Assembly: GCF_014534745.1 (NCBI RefSeq)
Contig: NZ_JACVVP010000011.1
Coordinates: forward strand, 1-64,000
Direction: 5' to 3'
Length of the DNA stretch: 64,000 nucleotides
DNA from: Flammeovirga sp. EKP202
Lineage (GTDB): Bacteria; Bacteroidota; Bacteroidia; Cytophagales; Flammeovirgaceae
Made by a program: the position numbers and the translations under genes. Below the pieces are notes generated by a model. It worked only from the letters and a program-made list of their open reading frames with translations. It did not search any database and was not told the origin of the DNA. The stretch's first letter is position 1. Each line of letters starts with the position of its first letter. Below are positions 36,336 to 45,173 of this stretch, one piece after another.

Positions 36336-37154
36336 TTATAATTTTATCTTATCACCACTTCGAAGTATACTTACATTCATTTTTCGAGTGCTGATTTTTG
36401 TTTTGTCTGTGTTGATATGTTGTGGTTTCTCTACAAGTATTACCTGACTTTCTCCCACCACTTCGGCAGTATTGTTCTCTACTAAAATTGCCGTTGATTC
36501 ATCAATACCGATTCCTTTTAACTCAGGATGTTCGATGACCGCAGAAAATAAACGGTTATATCTGCTTCTTTGTATAAAATGCTGATCTATAATCACGCTT
36601 TTGAGCATGCCTAGACCTGTACTATAAATTAGATTATTACTTTCAATGGTTCTGCCAGTATCATCGTATTCTGGATAGTTTTTTTCATCACCCGTAATCA
36701 TTACATGGCTCATTACGGCTGCTCCTGCACTAGTTCCGGCAATCATTCCTCCATTTTCAAAACAATCATGAATTGCTTTGTATATTCCAGTACCTTCGAT
36801 TCTCTTCATAAAGCGGTTCTGATCACCTCCCGTGATGTAAATTAATTTAGCATTTCTCAAAGAATCTAACGCAGTGGCAGAAGGCATGTTCTCAAACGTA
36901 TAATACATTGACTGAACATTTATGAACCCCAGTTCTTTGAATTGCTTTATACCATAGTAACTAGATGTATCAGGCTCTATGCTGGACATAGCGAGCACTA
37001 CACCATACCCTTCTTTTAAATCTGCCTCATCTGCCAATCTTTGAATTAATGCAGGTGGCCTTTTTCCTCCTCCAATAATAAAGAGTTTTCCTTGTGCTAA
37101 AACAGAAGCTGATAAGAGCAGCAACGCAGGTAGTAATAATTTAATTTTCTTCAA
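36336..37154 (-). CDS. cphB: Cyanophycinase, compact exported form
   Basis: A 272-residue S51-family serine peptidase with a signal peptide (1-20, cleaved at LAQ). It matches the classical CphB layout most closely of the three in the locus: IIGGGKRPP at the start, GGDQ (109-112), GTSAG with Ser142, then DQHFIQRSRYNR (190-201), giving D190, Q191 and H192 and the arginine-ladder R196, R198, R201, and GIDEST with Glu219. The Asp/Gln/Arg residues of this block form the substrate pocket in Synechocystis CphB, from memory of the crystal work. It would degrade cyanophycin or its fragments to beta-Asp-Arg, probably in the periplasm, and is 12 bp from the isoaspartyl peptidase. Confidence 0.92.
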   Translation of the reverse strand: MKKIKLLLPALLLLSASVLAQGKLFIIGGGKRPPALIQRLADEADLKEGYGVVLAMSSIEPDTSSYYGIKQFKELGFINVQSMYYTFENMPSATALDSLRNAKLIYITGGDQNRFMKRIEGTGIYKAIHDCFENGGMIAGTSAGAAVMSHVMITGDEKNYPEYDDTGRTIESNNLIYSTGLGMLKSVIIDQHFIQRSRYNRLFSAVIEHPELKGIGIDESTAILVENNTAEVVGESQVILVEKPQHINTDKTKISTRKMNVSILRSGDKIKL

Positions 37155-37231
37155 TATCTTAAGATTTAAGCTCCCTCTTCCAAACTAGAAGAGGGAGTGT
37201 TATTCACCTAAAATTTAGCTACGCTAATCGT

Positions 37232-38467
37232 TTAAAACAAGCCCAATGCAAGTGCATAAGGTCTCAATGTTTTTACGTCTCCAACTACTGGAGCATTATC
37301 AATATCTAATACCACTTTGATATCTGAACCATCAAGGTTGGCAGACATAATTTTACCATCTGTACCATCATCATTTGTACCTCTGTCTGTCCAGTAGACT
37401 CTTTTAGTGATAGGGTCAGCAATTGTACCCCAAACAAATTCCACTGGATAATCAACAAATTCTACAGTCGTTTTAGTAGCAATTTCATAGATCGTTCCTT
37501 TTGCTGTAATGAAATCGAAATAGTATAATTTACCATCAAGATAAGAGATGTCACCTGCATCAACACCAGGAATGATTTCTTCTAAACCAGTACCATCCAT
37601 ATTAACTTTATAAACACCTCCACTATAATCGTAAGCATCATTTGCAAAATAGATTACCTCATTTTCTGCATCATATGAAATACCTAATGGTAATGAACCT
37701 TCTAATGCACCAGTAGCTGTTGAAAATTCCACAAATGGCTTTAAGTCAGAACCGTCTAAAGCAGAGGTATAAATACCACCTTCAGCACCCCAGTACAGTC
37801 TTCCCTCAATCACTTTTACACCTGCAGGGTAATACATCATGTAATCATCTTCGCCAAGATCTGCTACATTTAATATTACTGATTTTTCTCCTTTTACAAG
37901 TGCATCATATTGATACATTAACTCATCAGCTTGGTCTACAACATATAAGTTTTCATTATCCAAGTCCGCAACAATACCGTAAGGCTTAGTATGGTTTTCA
38001 CCAAAAGTTTGAATGATTGGTGTTTCAGCATCGTCATCCAAAATAATCATGTGAATCTGACCTGTAGCTCTATCAGTGTAGTAAAGAGTTGGTTTTTTAC
38101 CCCCAAGTGGATCTTTGATCACAATCGTTTGAGTAGTAGTATCTGCTCTGTCATCATCAGCTCTTGCAATTAATGTAACGTCAAAAGTACCAAACTCTTC
38201 GTACGTAAATTCAGGGTTTTCATCTGTTGAAGTTTCTCCTTCTATACCGAAGTTCCAAACATATGAAGTAGCTGCAATTGATGTATTTGTAAAAGTAACC
38301 GTTGAAGGAGCAACCCCTTCATTCGATAAATCATAATCAAACTTGGCCACGACACTTGCTAATGCTGGAAGCTCTTCGTCTGAGCTACTACAGTTTGTTA
38401 ATATTATAAGTGAAAGTGGAAGTAAGGTTGCCAATAACCTTAGTAATAAGTTAGAAAAAGTTTTCAT
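37232..38467 (-). CDS. PKD-domain/beta-propeller surface lipoprotein
   Basis: A 411-residue lipoprotein: the signal ends in LTNC (Cys26) and is followed by an SSSDEE linker, which often directs lipoproteins to the surface in Bacteroidota. A PKD domain (about 40-115: 'STVTFTNTSIAATSYVWNFG', FTYEEFGTFDVTLIARA) is followed by a six-bladed YWTD-like propeller (LYYTDRATGQIHMI, LYWGAEGGIYTSALDGSDL, VYWTDRGTNDDGTDGKIM). It takes the place SusE/SusF proteins hold in glycan loci. A binding role for cyanophycin at the surface is inferred from position. It is 77 bp upstream of the compact cyanophycinase. Confidence 0.75.
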   Translation of the reverse strand: MKTFSNLLLRLLATLLPLSLIILTNCSSSDEELPALASVVAKFDYDLSNEGVAPSTVTFTNTSIAATSYVWNFGIEGETSTDENPEFTYEEFGTFDVTLIARADDDRADTTTQTIVIKDPLGGKKPTLYYTDRATGQIHMIILDDDAETPIIQTFGENHTKPYGIVADLDNENLYVVDQADELMYQYDALVKGEKSVILNVADLGEDDYMMYYPAGVKVIEGRLYWGAEGGIYTSALDGSDLKPFVEFSTATGALEGSLPLGISYDAENEVIYFANDAYDYSGGVYKVNMDGTGLEEIIPGVDAGDISYLDGKLYYFDFITAKGTIYEIATKTTVEFVDYPVEFVWGTIADPITKRVYWTDRGTNDDGTDGKIMSANLDGSDIKVVLDIDNAPVVGDVKTLRPYALALGLF

Positions 38468-38880
38468 AGTTCGTAAATAAAATAATTAAAAGATACTCTG
38501 TTGTGGGGTAGACTTAAGGTCTGTCCGCTTTAAAATATGCTATCATTTAGCAGTTGAATAATTAAAATCAGTAGTGTTGGATGTTCTTTTTCTATCTACT
38601 CTTCATTAGAATATCATCACATAGCTATGTTCTTCTATTCTGCTTTGATTAGGCCAAAAAATAATAATCCCACTTATTCAAATTTCAAATGTGCAACCGC
38701 TTAAGCCATGGAAAATGACCGTCAATGATTTGTTGAGGCAATAACTATCCACCCTGTAAAAAATACCTACAGGTTAAAATTGTCATTGCTTTATTTTCTC
38801 TTTTTAGTAAATGGAGTGATGAAGAAAGTAGACTTTTAAACGAATTTTTTCGCCATCACTCCAATAATGATTTCCAAAGG
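38468..38880. other. Gap between susD-like gene and PKD lipoprotein gene
   Basis: About 410 bp with no gene. It holds a 10-bp inverted repeat TGGAGTGATG/CATCACTCCA (38812-38821 with 38854-38863) close after the SusD stop, and a CCTGTA/TACAGG hairpin (38753-38773). On the minus strand these follow the SusC-SusD part of the transcript, so they may attenuate transcription and lower the surface receptor-to-enzyme ratio. The rest is AT-rich and may hold an internal promoter. Confidence 0.5.
38811..38864 (-). terminator. Inverted repeat after susD-like gene
   Basis: A 10- to 11-bp stem with a loop of about 32 nt starts 17 bp beyond the SusD-type stop. The long loop and missing T-tract make it a partial terminator or mRNA-stabilising structure rather than a certain terminator. 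Confidence 0.45.
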
Positions 38881-40272
38881 TTAGTATCCAGGATTTTGAT
38901 CCTCCTGATTGATACTTGTATTGGTTTGAATTTCTTTGAGAGGTATTGGATACAGTTGTGAATTGACAGAAATACCTAAAGTTGAGGTTGCTCTATCCGT
39001 TCTCACAAGGTCATTCCATCGGTGTCCTTCAAAACAAAGTTCCCATCTTCTTTCATCAAGAATGGTTCTGATCGGATCACTACCTAGACTCGTTAGAGGG
39101 GTAATTGCTCTTTCTCTCACTGCATTCAAAGCCTCCAGAATCTTATCTTCAGCACTCATACCACTAATTCTATAATGCGATTCGGCTTGGATTAAATACA
39201 TCTCTGCTAATCGTAGGATAACGATTGGATCTGCTCCGTTGGCTGTATCTTGATATTTTGCGACTCTCTTACCCGTGCCATTACCATCAAGCGTTGGGAA
39301 TTCTTGGAAAATGAAGGTAGAACGAGCATCATCTCTCTTGTAAGAATTAGAAAGACCGTTCGTGAAACTCACTTCACCACGACCTCCCAACGAAGTAGGA
39401 GAGAGGTAGTAAGACATTCTGTTTCGGTCTTGAGCCGAATAATTTAATTGGAAGATGACTTCGGTATTTTCTTTAGAAGTAAAGATTGACCCATAATCCA
39501 ACTCAAGTTCATGCTTACTATTTTCCGTTACTGAAGTAGCAAGGTCAAGTGCTTTTTGATAATGAGATTGACCGTCTTGGTTTGTATTTTGAAGGTAACT
39601 TCCATAATATAGTTCCACTCTCGCCATCAAAGCATCAACGGCTGTTGAACTTACAAAGAAGTTTCCTTTATCAAGGGTGATACGCTCTTTTGCAGTAGCC
39701 AAGTCTTGGAGAATTAAAGTGTAGACTTCCTCCCTTGATAACCTTGGTAAATTGATATCACTGTTTATCCCTTGTGTTGAAGCTACTTTGTAAGGAACTC
39801 CACCAAAATTTTTCAATAAATCAAAATGTGCCAAAGCTCGCATGAAGTAGGCTTCACCGATGGTATTGTTTCTTTCTTCTTCATCCATCACAATTGTTTC
39901 CCCTCTTTCGATGATATTGTTAGCAGTATTGATAGCAGTATAGACACTTGACCAAAAACTCTCTATACTCGCATTGTCACTTAGAATGGAATGATTTTCA
40001 AATTGCTGATAATCTAATGATGTACCTGTTCTTTGACCATCATTAGAAGAAAGTGCCCCTAAAATATAAAGGTCCCTTCCGTAGTAGCTGTCCGATTGGA
40101 AGTCATTGTACATTCCCATCAAAGCAGAGTTCAAACCGTTGGCATCAGTAATGGCATCTTTAGCATCTATTGAAGCAACGGGCTTCACGTCCAAATTACT
40201 TTCACATCCAATTAGAAGTGATACAAGTAAAATACCTGATATATGTTTTAATTTTTTCATGGTTGATTGCAT
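38881..40272 (-). CDS. SusD/RagB-family surface lipoprotein
   Basis: A 463-residue partner of the SusC-type transporter. The lipid site is Cys23 in LLIGC. SusD-type features are the TPR-like helices, 'ALMGMYNDFQSDSYYGRDLY' (N-terminal family signature) and the C-terminal LDERRWELCFEGHRWNDLVR. The A of the stop codon of the SusC gene is shared with the first possible ATG (TAATG), a translational coupling; an alternative ATG four codons later gives the more usual MKKLKHISG start. SusD proteins cap the SusC barrel and bind the ligand. Here the neighbours suggest a peptide ligand, cyanophycin oligomers or beta-Asp-Arg, rather than a glycan. Confidence 0.9.
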   Translation of the reverse strand: MQSTMKKLKHISGILLVSLLIGCESNLDVKPVASIDAKDAITDANGLNSALMGMYNDFQSDSYYGRDLYILGALSSNDGQRTGTSLDYQQFENHSILSDNASIESFWSSVYTAINTANNIIERGETIVMDEEERNNTIGEAYFMRALAHFDLLKNFGGVPYKVASTQGINSDINLPRLSREEVYTLILQDLATAKERITLDKGNFFVSSTAVDALMARVELYYGSYLQNTNQDGQSHYQKALDLATSVTENSKHELELDYGSIFTSKENTEVIFQLNYSAQDRNRMSYYLSPTSLGGRGEVSFTNGLSNSYKRDDARSTFIFQEFPTLDGNGTGKRVAKYQDTANGADPIVILRLAEMYLIQAESHYRISGMSAEDKILEALNAVRERAITPLTSLGSDPIRTILDERRWELCFEGHRWNDLVRTDRATSTLGISVNSQLYPIPLKEIQTNTSINQEDQNPGY

Positions 40273-43238
40273 TAGAATGAGACATTTAAACCAGCTGTGA
40301 AAACTCTAGCGTTAGGGTAGGTGAAGAAATCTGTACCCATTCTTACACCATCATCACCAGCATAATTCACTTCAGGGTCCATACCGGAGTAATTGGTGAG
40401 TGTAAATAGGTTTTGACCTGAAACATAGACTCTCATTCGCTCAATAAAAGCCTTTTTTGTAAGTACTCTTGGAAGCGTGTATCCAAGTGTTACATTTTTC
40501 AAACGGATGTAAGATCCGTCTTCTACAAATCGGCTTGAAGCTCTATTATTGTTGTTGGGGTCATTGGCTGTAGCTCTTGGAATATCTGTAATATCACCCG
40601 GCTGTCTCCATCTGTCTAAAATCGCAGTAGTTTGGTTGTCTTCGCCTTTCATTGACTCCAAGTAAACTCTCGTACCATTGTAAATATCATTACCTACAGA
40701 ATACTGGAAGAAGATACTTAAATCAAAGTTTTTGTAATTCAAAGTATTGGTAAATCCGCCATAAAAATCAGGGTGAGGATTACCGATTTTTGTTCTATCA
40801 TCTGATGTGATTTCACCGTCACCATTTACATCTTTGAAAACCAAATCACCAGTAGAGGAGTCTACTCCTAAAACTTTGTAACCGTAGAAAATACTGATTG
40901 GCTCACCTTCTTCAATTCTATTATTTCCTCTACCAATATTATCAATAGGTTGTCCGTTATAAAGCTTTAAGACTTCGTTTCTATAGGTAGATACATTAAG
41001 CGATGTTTTCCAATTAAAATCTTTCTTTCTAAAAATTTCATAGCTTAACAAGACTTCAATACCTTGGTTTTTCATTTCTCCAATATTGGAAATTACTGAA
41101 GAGAAACCAGACGTAGGTGGTAATGGTCTTGATAATAACATATCAGTGGTCATTTTCTGATAGATATCTGTTGTCATCGTAAAGCGATTCCCCCATAGTC
41201 CTAAATCAATACCAAAGTTGGCTTGTTTTACAGTTTCCCATTTCAAATCTTCATTTGGTAATTGCGTAGGAGATATACCTGGCTGACCATTGTAATCAGC
41301 ACCAGAACTGTAAAGTGCTTGGTACCTGAAATCGCCAATAGCATCATTACCTGTTAAGCCATAACTACCTCTAATTTTAAAGTCTGAAATAGCACTTATG
41401 TCTTTCATAAAGTTTTCCTCTACAATTCTCCAAGCTACAGAAGCTGAAGGGAAAGTACCGTATCTGTTGTTCGTCCCAAACTTTGAAGAACCATCTCTAC
41501 GAGCACTAAATGCGAATATATATTTGTTTGCATAGCTATAGTTGATTTTTGTGAAGAAAGAATTCAATCCTCTATCCAATCCATAGCTGTCCGCTTCAAT
41601 AATTTCTGAAGCCGATGTGATGTATTCAAATTCTGGTCTTGAGAAATTTTGTGCTCTGATGTAATTGCTTCTATTCTCATAGCTTTCACTACTAAAACCA
41701 GCCATCACATCAAAACGGTGATCATTGATTGTTTTGACATACTGTAAAGTGGCATTAATCGTTGAGTTGATCGAAGTGTTATTCGCACTGAAACCCAAAC
41801 CATTGTAAGATGCTCCTTGACGTGTGTTTACTGGATCATAACTATGTTCTCTCAAGTTATAATAATCAAAACCTACTTGTGTACGGAAAGTAAGATCATT
41901 GATAATTGCTATATCCAAATAAGCATTTCCAAGACCTCTATAAGTATAAGCTTTATTGATAGACTCATTGGCAATGGCAACTGGATTAGCATAAGGACCG
42001 TCTTCGTTATAGCTTCCATCTTCATTATATACCGGGTAAATGGCAGGGAGTGAAAGTGCGTTTGGAAGAGGTGCATTCAAAGATTGATCACCTTCAATTC
42101 TATTGTTTTCAGACATACCAAACTGCAAACTTGTTCCCATTTTGATTTTATCTGAAAAGTGGTGGTCAATATTTGCTCTTAAGTTACTTCTATCATAACC
42201 ACTACCTTTTACTACCCCTTTTTGATCAAAATAACTTCCTGAAAGGTAAAAGCTCGTTTTTTCACCGCCACCTTGAAGGGAAAGATCATAAGAAGCGATA
42301 GGGGCATTTTGGAAAATTTCATTTTGCCAATCCGTATCATGCTCGAAATTATCAATATATTCTTGTGTGTATTTTTCAATACCTAATTGATCATTTTTAT
42401 AGTCAAACCATTGTTGTTTGTTCAATAAGTCTAAACGCTTATAGACTTGTTGTACCCCGCCAAAGGCGTTAAATGTAATTTTTGTTTTGCCAGATGCACC
42501 TCTTTTTGTGATGATCTCCACCACACCGTTTGCTCCTCTAGCCCCGTAAATTGATGCTTCAGTACCGTCTTTTAATATTCTGATGGATTCAATATCAGAA
42601 GGGGATAGGTCAGATAATGCACTAATTGTTTGACCACTAAAACTAACTTGAGAACTGTTCTCTGTAATTACAGGAATACCATCAATCACATAAAGTGGTT
42701 GGTTGGCGGCATTGACAGAACCCACTCCTCTTACACGAACAGAAAGTGCACTACCCGGCGTACCAGAATTGGAATTGATCTGAACACCCGAAGCTTGACC
42801 AGCTAAAGCGGCATCCAATGTTGCGACTGGAAGATCCTGTAACGTTTCACTGTCTACAGACTGTAATGAGGACGTCAATAATTTTTTGCTCGTCGAAGAA
42901 TAACCAATGACAGTTACTTCTTCTAACTCTTCTAATTCTGATGCCATACTGACATTCAGGGTAGTACGATCACCGATAGTATGTTCTTGGTTGATCATAC
43001 CAATATGATTGAAAACTAAAACTTTACCTTTATCTGCTTCAGTGAGTAAAATGGAGTATTTACCATGAAGATTCGTTACTGTTCCGTGCGTTGTTCCTTT
43101 TATAAACACCGTTACTCCAGGAATAGGTAATCCATCTGCCTCGCCAATCACTTCTCCTTCGATTTTAAAATCTTGAGAATAGGCTAAGCTTATGCTAAAC
43201 AAGAGAATAGCAGTAAAAATTAGTCGAATATGTTTCAT
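40272..43238 (-). CDS. SusC/RagA-family TonB-linked outer-membrane transporter
   Basis: A 988-residue TonB-dependent transporter. Signal peptide 1-21. A CarboxypepD_reg-like domain (about 24-100: GEVIGEADGLPIPGVTVFIK) is followed by a TonB-box-like EEVTVIGYS, a plug domain with VRVRGVGSVNAANQPLYVID, the 'ILKDGTEASIYGARGANGVV' signature of SusC/RagA plugs, and a long barrel ending ...GLNVSF. It couples to the SusD-type gene by a one-base stop/start overlap and follows the tandem cyanophycinase by 21 bp. It likely imports products of the surface cyanophycinases. SusC-SusD pairs are best known for glycans; peptide-importing RagAB is a precedent for this kind of cargo. Confidence 0.93.
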   Translation of the reverse strand: MKHIRLIFTAILLFSISLAYSQDFKIEGEVIGEADGLPIPGVTVFIKGTTHGTVTNLHGKYSILLTEADKGKVLVFNHIGMINQEHTIGDRTTLNVSMASELEELEEVTVIGYSSTSKKLLTSSLQSVDSETLQDLPVATLDAALAGQASGVQINSNSGTPGSALSVRVRGVGSVNAANQPLYVIDGIPVITENSSQVSFSGQTISALSDLSPSDIESIRILKDGTEASIYGARGANGVVEIITKRGASGKTKITFNAFGGVQQVYKRLDLLNKQQWFDYKNDQLGIEKYTQEYIDNFEHDTDWQNEIFQNAPIASYDLSLQGGGEKTSFYLSGSYFDQKGVVKGSGYDRSNLRANIDHHFSDKIKMGTSLQFGMSENNRIEGDQSLNAPLPNALSLPAIYPVYNEDGSYNEDGPYANPVAIANESINKAYTYRGLGNAYLDIAIINDLTFRTQVGFDYYNLREHSYDPVNTRQGASYNGLGFSANNTSINSTINATLQYVKTINDHRFDVMAGFSSESYENRSNYIRAQNFSRPEFEYITSASEIIEADSYGLDRGLNSFFTKINYSYANKYIFAFSARRDGSSKFGTNNRYGTFPSASVAWRIVEENFMKDISAISDFKIRGSYGLTGNDAIGDFRYQALYSSGADYNGQPGISPTQLPNEDLKWETVKQANFGIDLGLWGNRFTMTTDIYQKMTTDMLLSRPLPPTSGFSSVISNIGEMKNQGIEVLLSYEIFRKKDFNWKTSLNVSTYRNEVLKLYNGQPIDNIGRGNNRIEEGEPISIFYGYKVLGVDSSTGDLVFKDVNGDGEITSDDRTKIGNPHPDFYGGFTNTLNYKNFDLSIFFQYSVGNDIYNGTRVYLESMKGEDNQTTAILDRWRQPGDITDIPRATANDPNNNNRASSRFVEDGSYIRLKNVTLGYTLPRVLTKKAFIERMRVYVSGQNLFTLTNYSGMDPEVNYAGDDGVRMGTDFFTYPNARVFTAGLNVSF

Positions 43239-43259
43239 AATTATTGTACTTGGGTGCCT

Positions 43260-45173
43260 TTAGTTTCGTTTGATTTTCAATGTCTTCTGAGCCCCTGAAT
43301 TGCGATCGATAGCTCTAATGATCATTGGAGATTTGGTAGGAATAGGGAATTCAATGATTTGGCTCGTACTATAGACTTCTTCCTTTATTCTTCCTTGAAA
43401 GTCGATGAGTTGGATTTTTCTATCACCCAGTTTTTGAAAAATCAATTGCTCATTTTTCCATTGAAAGTTAATGTCATTTACCTCATTTATATCATTGATA
43501 ATAATTGAATTGAAGGTTGGTTCGTAGTCCTCAAATGTGGAAGACTTTAATCGAATTTTGTTGTTATAAATGATATGAGATTTGATTTTATTGTAACCTA
43601 CAATAGCACGTTTACTATTGGCCAAGCTATAATTTTCAGTTTGATTTTCAAGAAGTATAGAAGAATGCTCTCCGCTGTAATCGATCTCCCATTGATTATC
43701 AATTACCGTAAATGTGATGGAAGAATTTTTCGTCAAACCAAGTGACCATTGTACATCTTGACTGATGAGTCCTTGCTGAAGTACAGCTGTAAGGTTTTCA
43801 TTGTACTCACTGTCATCAAAAATTGCGGTTGTGATCAATGTTTTCTCAACAAGTCCTAACCCAGTGTTATACCTTAAACTTCCATTGTAAGCTGCAGTAG
43901 CACTAGAATTTAGATTTGATGCATAAAATTCACCTACATAAGGAATAGCCTCATCAAATACATACAAATGAGTTGTACTACTTTTCATTTGATTGTATAC
44001 CCAATTTAAAATGGAGGTTTTATCTAAAAAGGAATTAATATGAGTGCTACTAAAAGGGAGTAATAAGATATTTTCTGTTTCCTGTAAAGTAGTTTTGAAA
44101 TCATCCAATTCAGATGTAGGGATTGCTCTCAAATTAAGAAGGGAAATATGATCACCCCACATGTTTTCAATTGTTGTACTTTGATCATATACAATCATTG
44201 TTTTTTGAGAGGTGTTTTGAATGTAATCTTCAAAATTCTTATCACTGATTAATGAAACTGTATTCTTGTGTATCTTGGAATCGTTCAATTTGTCAAGGTT
44301 GTCAGTATCCATTTTTTGCTGTTGATTTAAATCAAATTGCTGTCCATGTACACAACTAATAATTTCAGTGTCACTCAACTGTAATGGTAATGAAGGATCA
44401 ATGTTATGAGATGAATTCAACTTAATGAATGAAGCAGCTCCAGTTCCGTAGACAGTTCCTACTCTTTCTGTATTAATACATAAAGCAGTTCTGTCATCCA
44501 CACCAATACCAATTGGGAATTCATCAGAATTATGAATATTCCAATAAGCAAGCATACTGATTAGCCTTGTCAAACGGCCACGTTCGGCAAAGTGAGTATC
44601 CACTAATGTATGGGGTAGGAGGTTTAAAAAGTCATTTCTGAAAGTGAAATACTTTGCATCCATATTGTTTAATCCATCCTCAGGATAGAGACTGCCTTTC
44701 TCAGCAGTGTATACAATAGAGGCTAAAATAGCCATTCCAGCAGAAGTTCCTCCAAGCACAACACCTTTGTCTACTTTATCAGTGATTAACTGATGAAAGA
44801 GGGTGTTTTTGTAGTAAGAATAATATTTGTTTTGATCGCCACCTTTGAAGAAAAATGCGGTATAATCGCCTAATTCATCTATTATTTCATTATTGTCAGC
44901 GTTTGTTCGATCAATTTTAAAGTCCTTGACTTCTTCAGCTCCTAAAGAAAGAAAGTAATTTTTCAGCCAGTCATCTTCGACTTCGGCGTAAGAGATAATT
45001 GCTATTTTTTTATTTTCCGACTGATCAACAAACCATTGATATGGTTCATCAGACCATCCTCCTTCTATCTCACTGCCACCACCTACTAATAAAAGTGGTA
45101 TGTCTTGTGCGAATGATGATGAATAAAATAAAGAAGACACAAGGACAAGCATTAAAATGTAATACTGTCTCAT
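43260..45173 (-). CDS. Tandem-domain cyanophycinase-like protein with degenerate second S51 domain
   Basis: A 637-residue exported protein, first gene of the locus. Signal peptide 1-22. The first S51 domain (about 25-255) is complete: LLVGGGSE, GGDQ (111-114), GGTSAGM with Ser144, DTHFAERGRLTR (192-203, so Q of the DQH motif is Thr, with R198, R200, R203 kept) and GVDDRT, where the usual Glu is Asp227. The second half (about 322-510) can be aligned with the first but has lost the residues: GGDQ is replaced by FSST (374-377), the serine elbow by VFDEAIP, and DTH by TTA. A C-terminal module (570-637, ending TLKIKRN) resembles a T9SS sorting domain without a YPNP start. It probably acts at the cell surface. 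Confidence 0.85.
   Translation of the reverse strand: MRQYYILMLVLVSSLFYSSSFAQDIPLLLVGGGSEIEGGWSDEPYQWFVDQSENKKIAIISYAEVEDDWLKNYFLSLGAEEVKDFKIDRTNADNNEIIDELGDYTAFFFKGGDQNKYYSYYKNTLFHQLITDKVDKGVVLGGTSAGMAILASIVYTAEKGSLYPEDGLNNMDAKYFTFRNDFLNLLPHTLVDTHFAERGRLTRLISMLAYWNIHNSDEFPIGIGVDDRTALCINTERVGTVYGTGAASFIKLNSSHNIDPSLPLQLSDTEIISCVHGQQFDLNQQQKMDTDNLDKLNDSKIHKNTVSLISDKNFEDYIQNTSQKTMIVYDQSTTIENMWGDHISLLNLRAIPTSELDDFKTTLQETENILLLPFSSTHINSFLDKTSILNWVYNQMKSSTTHLYVFDEAIPYVGEFYASNLNSSATAAYNGSLRYNTGLGLVEKTLITTAIFDDSEYNENLTAVLQQGLISQDVQWSLGLTKNSSITFTVIDNQWEIDYSGEHSSILLENQTENYSLANSKRAIVGYNKIKSHIIYNNKIRLKSSTFEDYEPTFNSIIINDINEVNDINFQWKNEQLIFQKLGDRKIQLIDFQGRIKEEVYSTSQIIEFPIPTKSPMIIRAIDRNSGAQKTLKIKRN

Noticed and set aside
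38881-43238. Glycan polysaccharide-utilisation locus around SusC/SusD
   Set aside because: No glycoside hydrolase, lyase or sulfatase lies in the operon. All enzymes are S51 peptidases, an isoaspartyl peptidase and ornithine aminotransferase, so a peptide polymer is the better substrate.
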